Positions 12,360 through 22,451 of a stretch of 64,000 nucleotides of DNA are shown here, one piece after another. Position 1 is the stretch's first letter, and every line of letters begins with the position of its first letter. Position numbers and translations under genes: made by a program. The stretch spans positions 248,001 to 312,000 of the forward strand of contig JAOTON010000895.1 of assembly GCA_034440635.1 (NCBI GenBank), in the 5' to 3' direction. The stretch comes from Lepas anatifera (Eukaryota; Arthropoda; Thecostraca; Lepadidae). The notes under the pieces are model-generated. The model had not been told where the DNA came from, did not search any database, and saw nothing but the letters and a program-made list of their open reading frames with translations.

Positions 12360-13030
12360 GACAGTGCAAAACCCAAGAGGTCTAGGACAATGAACGTTTG
12401 GGTGTTTGCGGAGGCTGGGGTATTCTACCCTAAACCCCATTTTCATAGGACTAGGTCAACATGTTCAAGGTAAAACGAGGCATTATAGGTCAAATTCTGT
12501 CCGTGCAGGGTAGCCATTGGGAAATGCCGTGGTTATGCGATGAGAAGCCGGATATGGAGAGAAAGTGACCTAAAGTAATGGAGGAAAGGTCTGAGGCAAT
12601 GTTCTCTGAAACTTTTAGGTCAAGGTCGTTCAAGGTCATTGACCTTTGACGTCAAAATATTACATTTTGCCTATAACGTATACTGCAACTAGCACTAGGG
12701 CAACCGTTGGGCGGAAAATCAGGCTTGACCTTGACCTATGACCTTTGATTGGAACCTGCGACCTTGAGATCAAGATTGGGTGACCTAACCTATGACTTCA
12801 TAACATAATATACGTCATATTAAGCGACGTTATCCGACCGAAGGCACTAGGGTCAATGACCTTGAAATGGTGGTATAACCTTGACCTGTGACTTTTTACT
12901 TGGACTTGACTTTCAAGGGAGGTGACTCTGACATAAAATCCTCATCATATAATGTGGCGAATCACCACTCGGTCTACAATACCGGCGAGCTTGTGCGACC
13001 TCGCGCAAGCCTTGTTCAATGTACAATGTT
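12360..13030 (+). repeat. Dispersed repeat, diverged copy of the 30102-31031 family
   Basis: Colinear blocks are shared with 30180-30830: the AACCCAAGAGG/AACCAAGAGGG segment, a GGGAAATGC segment, CATTGACC, and a late GGTCTACAATxCxGG..GTGCGAC block. The interior carries many TGACCT/AGGTCA words, several as TTCAAGGTCA or TGACCTTGA. Terminal inverted repeats are not recognisable, so the ends are approximate. No coding frame is evident. Confidence 0.7.
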
Positions 13031-13692
13031 CATGCACTTTAATGCGAGGTAGTCTTCCGTTGCAATAAATTCACATGTATGAGTGATGAGCTGCATTGTC
13101 TGGGTGCAGATAACCCGGGTTCTCGGCATCCTTGATCTATATTTTCCACAAAAGGCTAGGCTCAGGACTGTGTGTGGAAAGTGTAAGGGCTATACATCAG
13201 GTATGCTCTGGAGAAGAAACCAGGTCCGATGACAAAAAACGGTTACTAAATTTGAAATCAACGGTATCGAAATAGGTAGGAACAGGTGCTCACGTACCGG
13301 ATCTATTTTGGCCATTGACCTGTGTAATCGATCATCAATTTTATAATAAATCGTCAATCAGTCATATAATGCAACCCCTCGCCCCAGCACTCCGTAATAT
13401 ACCAGATATTATGCATAGCTGAAATGTTAATTTGTATTTACGATACAAGAGCTCCGTTCTTAGCCCCTGTGTGAGGGCCGAGCGTGAGGCCGGAGTCAAT
13501 TACCAGCCTGACTGGAAATTCGTCGAGGGTGTTAGTATTGTTATTATGGTGAGTAGGGTAGAGTAGGGTATTATTCGTTAAGTTGAGTAGTATTAGGGTG
13601 CGCAGGTTTGGGGAGCTCTTTATTGTAAGTGGACAATGATGTCATGACTTTAATTTGACTTTAGTTTGACTTTAGTTTGTTTATATTTGACG

Positions 13693-13757
13693 TATAAAAG
13701 CGTGCAGACCAAACCAGCCAAGAGATCGGCTGCAACGGCCGCCTTTGGTCTGTACGC
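13693..13757 (+). promoter_or_regulatory. TATA box followed by an inverted repeat; possible retroelement-like promoter
   Basis: TATAAAAG at 13693-13700 runs straight into a 14-base arm GCGTGCAGACCAAA (13700-13713) that pairs with 13744-13757 with one mismatch, leaving a 30-base loop. Upstream is a short tandem TTTGACTTTAGT repeat (about 13650-13680). Downstream, 13793-14047 is open for 84 codons but has no ATG and no recognised domain. The arrangement could be a core promoter of an unrecognised element or chance. Confidence 0.35.
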
Positions 13758-13800
13758 TGCAATACGTCCACTGTAAGCCGACACAATAACGTTTGAGCGT

Positions 13801-15445
13801 GGATTTATATTTTTCTCTGAACCTGAGGGAATTAAAGGAGGCTCAAGTTGATTTCTTTTGTGCGGCAGATTTAAAAGAGCTACTATATTATAGGCTCATC
13901 TTTACGGAGCAAGAATATAAAAGCTTCATTGTCGTTGAAGAAAATAAGGTTTCTAATTTTGCACGGTTCTTAAACATTCACAGATCTTGTTTAAACTTAC
14001 AGGGGAAAACTATAGGTAGACATTGTATGAAAACTGTCCACCTGTAGGTTATAAAATCACTGAAATATGTGCGTTCCTATAACGTGCATGACGATCCAAG
14101 CCAACTACAGGGGTCTGTATGCCTGCATAATTATCTGTATTCATCGAAAGCTCGACTAAAGAGGTAAAACTCTGGTTCGATGCCACTTCTCAACAATTAT
14201 ATCCGCTAGTTTTATCATTGAGAAACATTATCGGCTCTGGGAATGCCCGCTGGAGGTAGAGTGTCATCAGTAAGTCTCGTTGGAAGCTGATTCTGGTTTG
14301 CCGAAATCCCAAAAAGGTAAAAGAAGAAGACAGCAGAATTGTCAAAACAGTTAAGACCCACCCAAAACTCACCCGCGAAACAAAAAATGAAGCAAGCACA
14401 GTTATAACTTGGTCCGATCTGTTTCTGAAACTAAAGGACACAAATGGTTCGATGGCCTTCTTTCCTGACAATCGTCCGGGATCGCGACTCAGAATTTAAG
14501 TGGGCCGACCTGACCGTTATATGGTGGCTACCTGACCAGCCGACAGCTACAGCGCTGTGCCAATGCCATGCAGATATTCTTCTCATCGGACGCCGGTGTT
14601 GTTTTGGACCGTTTTCTGAGTTTCTCCTCGGGAATGTTTTGTCCATCGCCTATCGAGCTCGGCTCAGCCTCAGCACGAAACTCTTCGCTGTATCTGGCAG
14701 CTGCTTTCCGGCAGTTTTTGGAAGCCTTTGCAGTTGTTCTGAAGGCGCCTTCTTGTAGCAGACTGTAAAAAATCCTCCCACTTCTTCGGTCTATAAAGTG
14801 GTGAGGAGAACAGCTTCCGCTTGCGGCAGCCGCGCCTAAGTAAAACAGTTTGATGTGTTTCCGGTGTGGCTAAGGGCGCCGCAAAGTTGAACGCGGCTGG
14901 AAATGTCGACGACTGCAATTGAATGACAGGAATTGATAACTTTTGTGGAAAAGTGTCAGCGAACGGAGCCTGGTGTGGGTACGTTTCCACATGGAAAACT
15001 TTGGCTTAGCAACCAGAATTATCGGACAATAATGGACAGGAGTATTTATACAGCCCTGAAGTTTATTGGGATGATAAGGTGAATTCGCAGGAACGGCGTT
15101 ACTTTTAACCATTGTGCTTACTGATGTTTTCATCATCTGCGCCCCCACTGAGGGGGATAGGGAGGGGGGGTCGTTGCGAAGCCTGTCGCAATTTTCCCCT
15201 AATTGACATAGACTTCGCGGAAGAAAGTGTATTGCTTGCTACGGGAGCCCGTGACTGACGCCAGTTTTTATGAACTTAGGCCATCAAGTCACCTGTCAGG
15301 TCAGATGTAAGATATTTGGCCTCTCACGGCTAAAATCGCTGCTCTTGCTACTATTGAGCGAAATGTATGGTTAATAATCAGATATGGCGTGATTGTATAG
15401 CCATCAGAGCCTTTTTTACAATCTTTGTCTCACGTGGAAACACTA
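13801..15445. other. No recognised gene; several unassigned minus-strand open frames
   Basis: Minus-strand open frames at 14190-14471, 14431-14646, 14670-14990 and 14870-15148 overlap each other in different frames. None shows a recognisable domain, signal sequence or motif. They could be remnants of a decayed coding element, but I see no positive evidence. Confidence 0.4.
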
Positions 15446-15581
15446 ACAGTGCGTTATTACTTTGGGTGCACGACCGCAGACAGGTTTAATATCTGGCAAT
15501 CCGAGTGCTTGACCATAGGCGTGTTTAATATCTGAAAAATCTGTAATACAACGACATGTTTTGGATCTTTTTGGGCCTTTT
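15446..15581 (+). repeat. Dispersed repeat, copy 1 (partner at 32050-32180)
   Basis: This segment and 32050-32180 share a nearly identical core GGGTGCACGACCGCAGAC, then an AGTATCT/ATATCTGGCAATC segment and a final ATGTTTTGGxxCTTTT block, in the same orientation. Both begin with a GCGTTATxAC motif. The family is not identified; no open frame is involved. Confidence 0.75.
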
Positions 15582-16059
15582 GCACTTTGTTTCATACGTT
15601 CACTTCTCATATGTTCACTTGGATTCACTAGTAAGCGACCCTTAGTGACGCGTGAGGCAGGGTGTAAAGTCACGGGTTACAGCTGTCATGGGCAGCAACC
15701 ACCGGCACATCTGGGAGTGGGCGGAATCTCCAGTATCCAAATAGGTTGGCACCCGTCTGGACAACTCACAAAATATTTCTTTAAAAAATTGAATCGTATT
15801 TTCTCATTAGATTTTCCTTCATTCCAGAAATCTTCCCTGAGCTTGGAGAGAGGAGGGCATATCCAACTTTAGCTGTCCAATGGTTGTGGCATTTAAGAGA
15901 GATTTAAAGTTGACTAACTCGCAGATATCTGAACATGATGGCTATTTGGGACGGAATTTGAAACTGTCAGAACCCTAAGGGTAGGAGTTGATCAGCATTA
16001 AAGTAGAAACCGCAGCGCGGGACTTGACATTTAAGCTCTCCCACCATATATGTCGTATG

Positions 16060-18467
16060 AGTCAGCGCTGACTTTTGAAACGCCTTCAACACTGTCGAAC
16101 ACGAATTTATATACGACGCCCTAAAAAGTTCAATTTTGCCCCGCACTTTATCGAATGGATCAGAATAATGCACAACGGTATGCAGCTTGCCATGATCAAC
16201 AATGGCTTCACATCAAAATGGTTCACTCCAGCACGGGTCTCCAGCAAGGCTGCCTCGCCTCAAGTTTGATATTTTGCCTTGTGGTTGAAATTTTGGCATT
16301 AAAAGTACGTGCCTTGGCACATATTAAAAGTGTAACGATATCCAACACAGATATTAAAATTTTTCAATACATCGACGATACCACTCTGTTTGTTAATGAC
16401 GAGTCAGCTGCACGGACGGCCTTAAGCGTCACGCTCGATTTCGGTTATGCCTCAGGATTGCAACTTAATGTAGACAAATGTCCGTTTATGTGGCCTGGCT
16501 CGGTAAAAAATTCAAAGGAAACCGTATGTGGTAGGGCATGCAGTAGGCAAGTCAAAATCTTAGGAATTCATTTTAGTGCTTTGCATCCATGTGATAGTGT
16601 TGGGCCAACTATTTCAAGTATGGAGACAGTAATCAATCAGTGGTCACAGAGAATATTGTCCCAAAAAGGAAACATTATGGTCGTTAAATCCTTAGTCATG
16701 TCAGAATTCATATATTCAATGACAGCCACAGCAATAGATCAGAAAGACTTAAACCTAATTCAAAGTAAAATTATGAAGTTTATCTGGGGAGGTCGACCTC
16801 CTAAAGTAGCTCGTAATGTCTTGTATCAGGAAACGAAGTATGGTGGCTTGAATGCCCCTAATATTGTATCAGGAAACGAAGTATGGTGGCTTGAATGCCC
16901 CTAATATAGACCATATTTATAAATCTGTTCGTGTTGCATGGTTTGGAAGATTTGTAGCTGAGAGTTCCGCACTTGCAAATATTCTGCAAAAAAAGACGGG
17001 GTATGGAGCTCAAAGATGTATTTTATGTGAATTATGGAAGTAAATGGGTCAAGTCCAAACATATTTCGCCATTTTATAGAGATATGCTATATTGGCTAAG
17101 GGACACTGTACCAATAGTCGAACCTAACTGTGACAGAGATATAAGAAGACAAGTAATCTGGAACAATTTGGCATTGCGTATAGAAGGAAAACCATTTTCT
17201 GCCGCTCCTTGTATGAGCGCAATATTGTGATCTTGGACGACCTTTTTAATAATCAGGGGCAGATTCTGACTGACAATTCATTCAAAGAAAGACATTCACT
17301 GAACAGGCTAGATGCTTTCAATTATATGAAATGGTGTTGTGCTATACCAAGAGAATGGAAGACGAAAGTAGTTGGGACTCAGCTGCTTTCTGAAGAAGAC
17401 AGATATAATGTGCCTAAAGTCGAAATTAACGGTAAATTATTCTCCATTGAGGTAGTTAAATCTAAATATTTTCGGCACAAACTAATCAAAGTTGTAACTC
17501 CAAATGCCCAAAACAAGTGGATAGTTGAGGGAATTGATTTTGTTGAAGGTTGGAGTAAAATATATGCTCTTCCGTTTACCATTACAAGCTCAACCAAACG
17601 GCAAAGTTTGCAGTATCGCATTTGTCATCTCTTTTTCCCCACGAGAAGGTCCCTCTGTATCAGGAACGTTACAAATGACCCATTCGTCAGCAACAATTGT
17701 GGAGAAATTGAGACATCAAAGCATCTTTTGGTGTACTTTAACGATACTTATACTTTTTGGAACAAGCTACTGAGCAGGATAAATAGCAAACTAAAATACG
17801 GGGAACATTTAAGGTTTGAAGAGAAGGATATCTTATTCTGTTCACTTAACAAATCAAATATAGTTAACTTCATAATTCTCAATGCCAAACAGTTTATTGC
17901 AAATCAGCGTGTTAGAGAAGAATCACTTGATCTAGATAGCTTTATCTCCCTTATTTTAAAACAATTAGCATGGAGCTTGTGATCGCAAGGAAGGATAGAA
18001 AAGTGCCCAAATTCGAGAAAAGATGGGCCCCGTTCTTGAGCCAAAACTTAGAGTTCAGTTTTTAAGCAAGCTTTCTGTGCTGAGCCTGACTCCGGGGCCG
18101 GGGGGACTGGGGCTCAAAATTGCAAGTGGCAGATGCTGCCGCTTATTTAAAGGCTTTTGGCTCTAGTGGGGAAGGAAAGGTGGGGGGGTAAATGTAGAAC
18201 TGGATTTGACTGACAGGCCGAAAAATAGTATGTGTTTTTTCGTTATCGTAGGCTGAGTCTCGGCCGCACATGACTATGGCGGTAGTTTGACTAGGATAGT
18301 GGATGTTGGTATTCATATCTGTGCGGTGGTTGTGTTCGCATCTCTCTGAGTTGGGACAATGCTGCCGCTAAGAGTTACTTGCATTTGTTGCAGTGTGATT
18401 TTGTTGTCTTCTCGCTGTCCGATTTGATTGTAAATGTTCAGTCAGAAGGCAAATAAAAAAATCGGAA
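16060..18467 (+). mobile_element. 5'-truncated L1/Tx1-like LINE, reverse-transcriptase 3' part (defective)
   Basis: The coding remnant runs from reverse-transcriptase motif A (D-F-stop-N-A-F-N-T-V near 16068) through motif B (G-L-Q-Q-G-C-L, about 16230) and motif C with Y-I-D-D (about 16370) instead of the usual Y-A-D-D. Thumb segments resembling I-K-S-L-x-x-S-x-F-I-Y and F-I-W-G follow, then a C-terminal S-T-K-R-Q-S-L-Q-Y-R-I and F-P-T-R region and an H-L-L-x-x-F-N...F-W stretch that resembles the family's zinc-knuckle tail with lost cysteines. The endonuclease is missing, as expected for 5' truncation. Frames change several times (open pieces 16155-16904, 16852-17043, 16973-17230, 17209-17982), one change caused by a 43-bp duplication. 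The 3' UTR ends with an AATAAA-containing tract against (TA)n at about 18467. Clade assignment is from motif style. Confidence 0.85.
16821..16906 (+). repeat. 43-bp tandem duplication inside the LINE coding region
   Basis: Bases 16821-16863 are repeated exactly as 16864-16906. Because 43 is not a multiple of three, the second copy shifts the reverse-transcriptase frame, ending the upstream open frame at 16904. The repeated protein segment contains K-Y-G-G-L-N-A-P-N. Confidence 0.93.
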
Positions 18468-18543
18468 ATATATATATATATATATATTTATATATATTTA
18501 TTATATATATATTTATATATATATATTTATATATATATATATA
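18467..18543. repeat. (TA)n microsatellite with TTTA interruptions
   Basis: An AT dinucleotide tract with regularly spaced ATTTAT interruptions separates the LINE 3' end from the left arm of the Penelope-like element. A pure (TA)n tract occupies the equivalent place outside the right arm. Confidence 0.95.
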
Positions 18544-18566
18544 CTGTTACAATCTTGCCGCACTTA

Positions 18567-19657
18567 ATATAAGATAACACACTTATTCCATGGACGTTTC
18601 GATGTATTTACATCTTTTTCAACATGGCGGCACTCCACATCTGCTCCGACTGCCACACGGTAGTTCGGAAAACAGCTAATCATATGAATCACTAACAGCA
18701 ACGTGACTCTTTTTATACTCAACCCCGACACAGAAAGATTTAATTATCGACCATACGCGACAACCCGGCCGGACACCACAAATCACAATAATACAGTTAA
18801 GGCGAACTGGATTAAGGTTATTGTCCGACCAACTTTAAACGTAAATACTTAAAATTACGAATACACCTTGTATCAAAGCATGACACATAATGAACCGATA
18901 AACTATGCTCCTAGTCGAATTAGTACTCCTTTCTGGGGTTGAAATAAATATCTACCGATACATTTTATTGTCTACCTTGATAATCCAAACGCGACAACCC
19001 AGTGTATCATTACAACAACATAATTATGGCGGCCTGAATTAAGGGCATTGTAATGCCAAATTAAACACAACTGTGCAAAAGCAAAAGTCTTCTTATCCGG
19101 GCACGGCACATTTTAAGCTGGTAAAGTATACCTCTAATCGAATTCGTATCACTTTCTAGGTCTCTGATACATATCCCCCGCTACAGCTTATTTTTCATGC
19201 ATATATGTAGGGCACACGCACCTCTCACGTATAAGTAACCATTAGTAACCTCAGTAACCTCACGTATAACCCCCATTTAGCTACCTCAGATCCCATTGGT
19301 TTACTTATCCCAGTCTCATGTTTACCCCTCCCTCCTTGTTGTGGTAGGTGCCAAGAAGGCCTATCCACCTTCTCTCCCTTTCTCTTCTCTGGAGATGGGA
19401 GCGGCCCCATACCCTCTCTAATCCCAGGAACGCAACATCATCGATGGTATGGTCGGTCTGGAGGAAGTGCTGGGTGACCGGCAGCCTGCCTCCCAGCCCA
19501 GGTGAGCGAATTGATGACATATGGTTCTGCATCCTGGTATACATCAAATCCCCGGTCTCCCCAACATAACACACCACACCACACTTATTGCACCAGATGC
19601 CATAAACAACGTTGCTTGTCCTACAGCCAATAGTCTTATCATACCATACCTGCCCTT
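18567..19657 (-). repeat. Left inverted arm of the Penelope-like element
   Basis: This 1091-bp arm contains, on the minus strand from 19577 to 19305, an exact second copy of the last 90 codons of the GIY-YIG endonuclease region, followed by the 3' flank. Because the start of that domain and the reverse transcriptase are absent, this copy cannot encode a working protein. Confidence 0.93.
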
Positions 19658-20914
19658 GTTGAGCTTGTTTTGGACAACAATAATTTCAAGGTCAGAGAAG
19701 GTTCAGATTTCATCCAAAAGGATGGTACGGCCATAGGGTCCCGTTTGGGACGAAATTATGCATGCACTTATATGGGGGCATGGGAGAAGCTTCTGCTGGA
19801 ACGATCACCGCACAGGCCCATGTTCATGTGGCGGTTCATAGACGACATATGGGGGATTTGGTTGTACGGGGAAGAGGCTCTCAATGAGTTCCACCGGCAG
19901 GCCAACAATATCCATCAAAACATCAAGGTAGAACTCCGTGCCTCGCCACAGCGAATCGAATTCCTGGACGTGATTGTAAAACTAGATTCGGGTGGCTTCC
20001 TGAGCACTGACCTGTTTGAGAAACCATCCGATTCGAAGTCTTACCTGCATTTTGAGTCTGATCATCCGGCACATGTCAAGACAGCAGTCCCTTTTGGTCT
20101 AGGAGTACGGATAAAACGGATCTGTTCTGACAATGATAGTTACCGGAATCGAAGGGAGGAGCTGAAATCCCGCCTGCATCAAAGGGGCTACCCTTCAAAG
20201 ATAATTGAAAAGGAGCTAAGAAAGGTAGACAGGATCAAGAGGGAGAATTTGTTTGGGAAAAGGAAGGGGGAGAATAAGCAGCAGGCGTCAGTCCCTTTAA
20301 TTTTGACATACTCACGGTTCCTTCCGGATGTGAGGAATATCCTGAAGAGAAAAAGGTACATTTTGGAGCGATCAGACAGGCTAAGGAAAATGTTTCCAAA
20401 AAACCCAATGACAGCTTATAGGAGGGGAAGGAACCTAAAAGACATATTGGTGCACCAGAAGACAGCGAGGGCGGTGGGAGCCAGACACGGGAGGGAGGAC
20501 TGCGGGAAGGACTGCGTCATATGCAAGCGGTGGTACACTGGTGTTTCGTTGCAAGGGACGAAAGGGCAGGTATGGTATGATAAGACTATTGGCTGTAGGA
20601 CAAGCAACGTTGTTTATGGCATCTGGTGCAATAAGTGTGGTGTGGTGTGTTATGTTGGGGAGACCGGGGATTTGATGTATACCAGGATGCAGAACCATAT
20701 GTCATCAATTCGCTCACCTGGGCTGGGAGGCAGGCTGCCGGTCACCCAGCACTTCCTCCAGACCGACCATACCATCGATGATGTTGCGTTCCTGGGATTA
20801 GAGAGGGTATGGGGCCGCTCCCATCTCCAGAGAAGAGAAAGGGAGAGAAGGTGGATAGGCCTTCTTGGCACCTACCACAACAAGGAGGGAGGGGTAAACA
20901 TGAGACTGGGATAA
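19658..20914 (+). CDS. Penelope-like reverse transcriptase C-terminal part plus GIY-YIG endonuclease (5' truncated)
   Basis: The frame is open from the arm junction to a stop at 20912-20914, about 418 codons; there is no ATG at the start because the 5' part is lost. In order: L-V-L-D-N-N-N-F and Q-K-D-G-T-A-I-G-S (region B), W-R-F-I-D-D-I-W with the catalytic D-D pair (motif C), R-I-E-F-L-D-V, then K-P-S-D-S-K-S-Y-L and H-P-A-H-V-K, which are strongly Penelope-like. A basic linker follows with paired cysteines (C-G-K-D-C-V-I-C, about codon 280). The GIY-YIG domain has V-Y-G-I-W-C, C-Y-V-G-E-T-G, a following R-x-x-x-H, and a late G-L-E-R. Such proteins copy element RNA into nicked chromosomal DNA. 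No internal stop is present, so decay appears limited to the 5' loss. Confidence 0.9.
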   Translation, partial: VELVLDNNNFKVREGSDFIQKDGTAIGSRLGRNYACTYMGAWEKLLLERSPHRPMFMWRFIDDIWGIWLYGEEALNEFHRQANNIHQNIKVELRASPQRIEFLDVIVKLDSGGFLSTDLFEKPSDSKSYLHFESDHPAHVKTAVPFGLGVRIKRICSDNDSYRNRREELKSRLHQRGYPSKIIEKELRKVDRIKRENLFGKRKGENKQQASVPLILTYSRFLPDVRNILKRKRYILERSDRLRKMFPKNPMTAYRRGRNLKDILVHQKTARAVGARHGREDCGKDCVICKRWYTGVSLQGTKGQVWYDKTIGCRTSNVVYGIWCNKCGVVCYVGETGDLMYTRMQNHMSSIRSPGLGGRLPVTQHFLQTDHTIDDVAFLGLERVWGRSHLQRRERERRWIGLLGTYHNKEGGVNMRLG

Positions 20915-21646
20915 GTAAACCAATGGGATCTGAGGTAGCTAAATGGGGGTTATACGTGAGGTTACTGAGGTTACTAATGGTTACTTATACGTGAGAGGTG
21001 CGTGTGCCCTACATATATGCATGAAAAATAAGCTGTAGCGGGGGATATGTATCAGAGACCTAGAAAGTGATACGAATTCGATTAGAGGTATACTTTACCA
21101 GCTTAAAATGTGCCGTGCCCGGATAAGAAGACTTTTGCTTTTGCACAGTTGTGTTTAATTTGGCATTACAATGCCCTTAATTCAGGCCGCCATAATTATG
21201 TTGTTGTAATGATACACTGGGTTGTCGCGTTTGGATTATCAAGGTAGACAATAAAATGTATCGGTAGATATTTATTTCAACCCCAGAAAGGAGTACTAAT
21301 TCGACTAGGAGCATAGTTTATCGGTTCATTATGTGTCATGCTTTGATACAAGGTGTATTCGTAATTTTAAGTATTTACGTTTAAAGTTGGTCGGACAATA
21401 ACCTTAATCCAGTTCGCCTTAACTGTATTATTGTGATTTGTGGTGTCCGGCCGGGTTGTCGCGTATGGTCGATAATTAAATCTTTCTGTGTCGGGGTTGA
21501 GTATAAAAAAGAGTCACGTTGCTGTTAGTGATTCATATGATTAGCTGTTTTCCGAACTACCGTGTGGCAGTCGGAGCAGATGTGGAGTGCCGCCATGTTG
21601 AAAAAGATGTAAATACATCGAAACGTCCATGGAATAAGTGTGTTAT

Positions 21647-21653
<7 letters not shown>
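20562..21653 (+). repeat. Right arm of the Penelope-like element
   Basis: This 1092-bp arm includes the 3' end of the endonuclease coding sequence (to 20914) and about 740 bp of 3' flank. The flank contains the degenerate hammerhead-like motif at 21592-21632 and ends at the (TA)n tract. Confidence 0.93.
21592..21632 (+). ncRNA. Degenerate hammerhead-ribozyme-like motif (also on minus at 18588-18628)
   Basis: The layout matches a minimal type I hammerhead: a CCATG/CATGG outer helix, a hairpin GATGT-AAAT-ACATC as helix II, then GAAACGTC, where ACGT could form a very short, self-complementary helix III ending in the GUC cleavage triplet. The first conserved core, normally CUGANGA, reads TTGAAAA, so C3 and the catalytic G8 are changed. 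Hammerheads are reported in Penelope-like elements, so this is probably an inactivated relic. The same motif lies in the left arm in reverse orientation. Confidence 0.5.

Positions 21654-21693
<40 letters not shown>
21649..21693. repeat. (TA)n microsatellite
   Basis: A pure TA tract of about 22 units begins directly at the end of the Penelope-like right arm. Confidence 0.97.
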
Positions 21694-21696
<3 letters not shown>

Positions 21697-21750
21697 GTAT
21701 GAGAAGGCAGCGTCTGTAATCTTTTAGTAACGCGGCAAAAGCGTAATTAA

Positions 21751-22451
21751 ATGTCAGACCTATATTTTAAGACGGTCGCAATTGTGCGGTCGCACCAATT
21801 CGCCTGCACTGTAGACCGAGTGGTGACGTCATAACGTCATATAATCAGGTTATATGTCAAGGTCAACCAACATGAAGGTCACAGGTCAAGCTCATTGACC
21901 CCAGTATTCTGGTCAGATGGCATTATTCAGTATGACGTATTTTATGCTGACTTGATGGTTAAGGCTACTCAAGGTCAAGGTCAAGGTTAAATGTCTTTCA
22001 AGGTCAAACCCTCATTTCCTGCCCAAAGGCTGCTCTATTGTCAGTTATATTGTACATTATTGGGAATATGTCATATTGTTACGTTATACGTCACTGACCT
22101 TGAATGACCTTGACCTCAAAATTTCAAAGAAACTGTGTGGGACCCTCCCTCTATAGCCTTAGTCTGTTTTTGGTGTATGCCCGGCATTTTCTGCATAATC
22201 ACGGCATTTATCAATTGGTCTTCGGCACGGCCCAGATTTTACATTTACGACCCCCGTTTGACCTTGAAGATATTGACCTAGGTCAATGAAAATTTGTCAT
22301 CAGGTAGATTTTTCCATTCTGGTAGATCGCCTCCACACACCACCAACGAGCGTTTTTCTAACCCTCTTAGTTTCCCAGATCTCAGAGGGGACACTTTAGG
22401 ACCCCTCAACTGCGCGTTGACGCCACACCCCTCTCCAGTTGCGCGTGTTAA
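21751..22451 (-). repeat. AGGTCA-rich TTAA-bounded repeat, reverse copy of the 30102-31031 family
   Basis: Read on the minus strand it is colinear with 30102-30840. TTAACACGCGCAACTGG at its 22451 end corresponds to TTAACACGCGCAGTGG at 30102, and the GTGCGAC and TAGGTCTGAC blocks near 21760-21800 match 30810-30850. About a dozen AGGTCA/TGACCT words lie between 21860 and 22290, many as TCAAGGTCA. Homology at the low-coordinate end stops right after a TTAA at 21747-21750, so that terminus is missing or internally deleted. Confidence 0.8.

Larger units (their letters stand above)
18567..21653 (+). mobile_element. Penelope-like element arranged as a giant inverted repeat
   Basis: The left arm (18567-19657) is the reverse complement of the right arm (20562-21653). 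The only difference I found is one homopolymer length (five T near 18710 against six A near 21505). The 904-nt loop (19658-20561) is single-copy and holds the remaining reverse transcriptase. The right arm contains the 3' half of the GIY-YIG endonuclease and the 3' flank, so the left arm is an inverted duplicate of the element's own 3' end. Penelope-like elements are known to carry terminal repeats in direct or inverted orientation. Both outer ends run into (TA)n. The junction at 19657/19658 cuts the reverse-transcriptase frame, so the 5' part of that gene is missing. No clear target-site duplication is visible because of the TA tracts. Confidence 0.9.

Noticed and set aside
19305..19577. Minus-strand frame as an independent GIY-YIG nuclease gene
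   Set aside because: It is only the inverted duplicate of the last 90 codons of the Penelope-like protein and lacks the start of the domain.
18567..21653. Inverted repeat as a fold-back sequencing artefact
   Set aside because: The 904-nt unique loop and the coherent Penelope-like coding sequence fit a real element better, though reads should confirm it.
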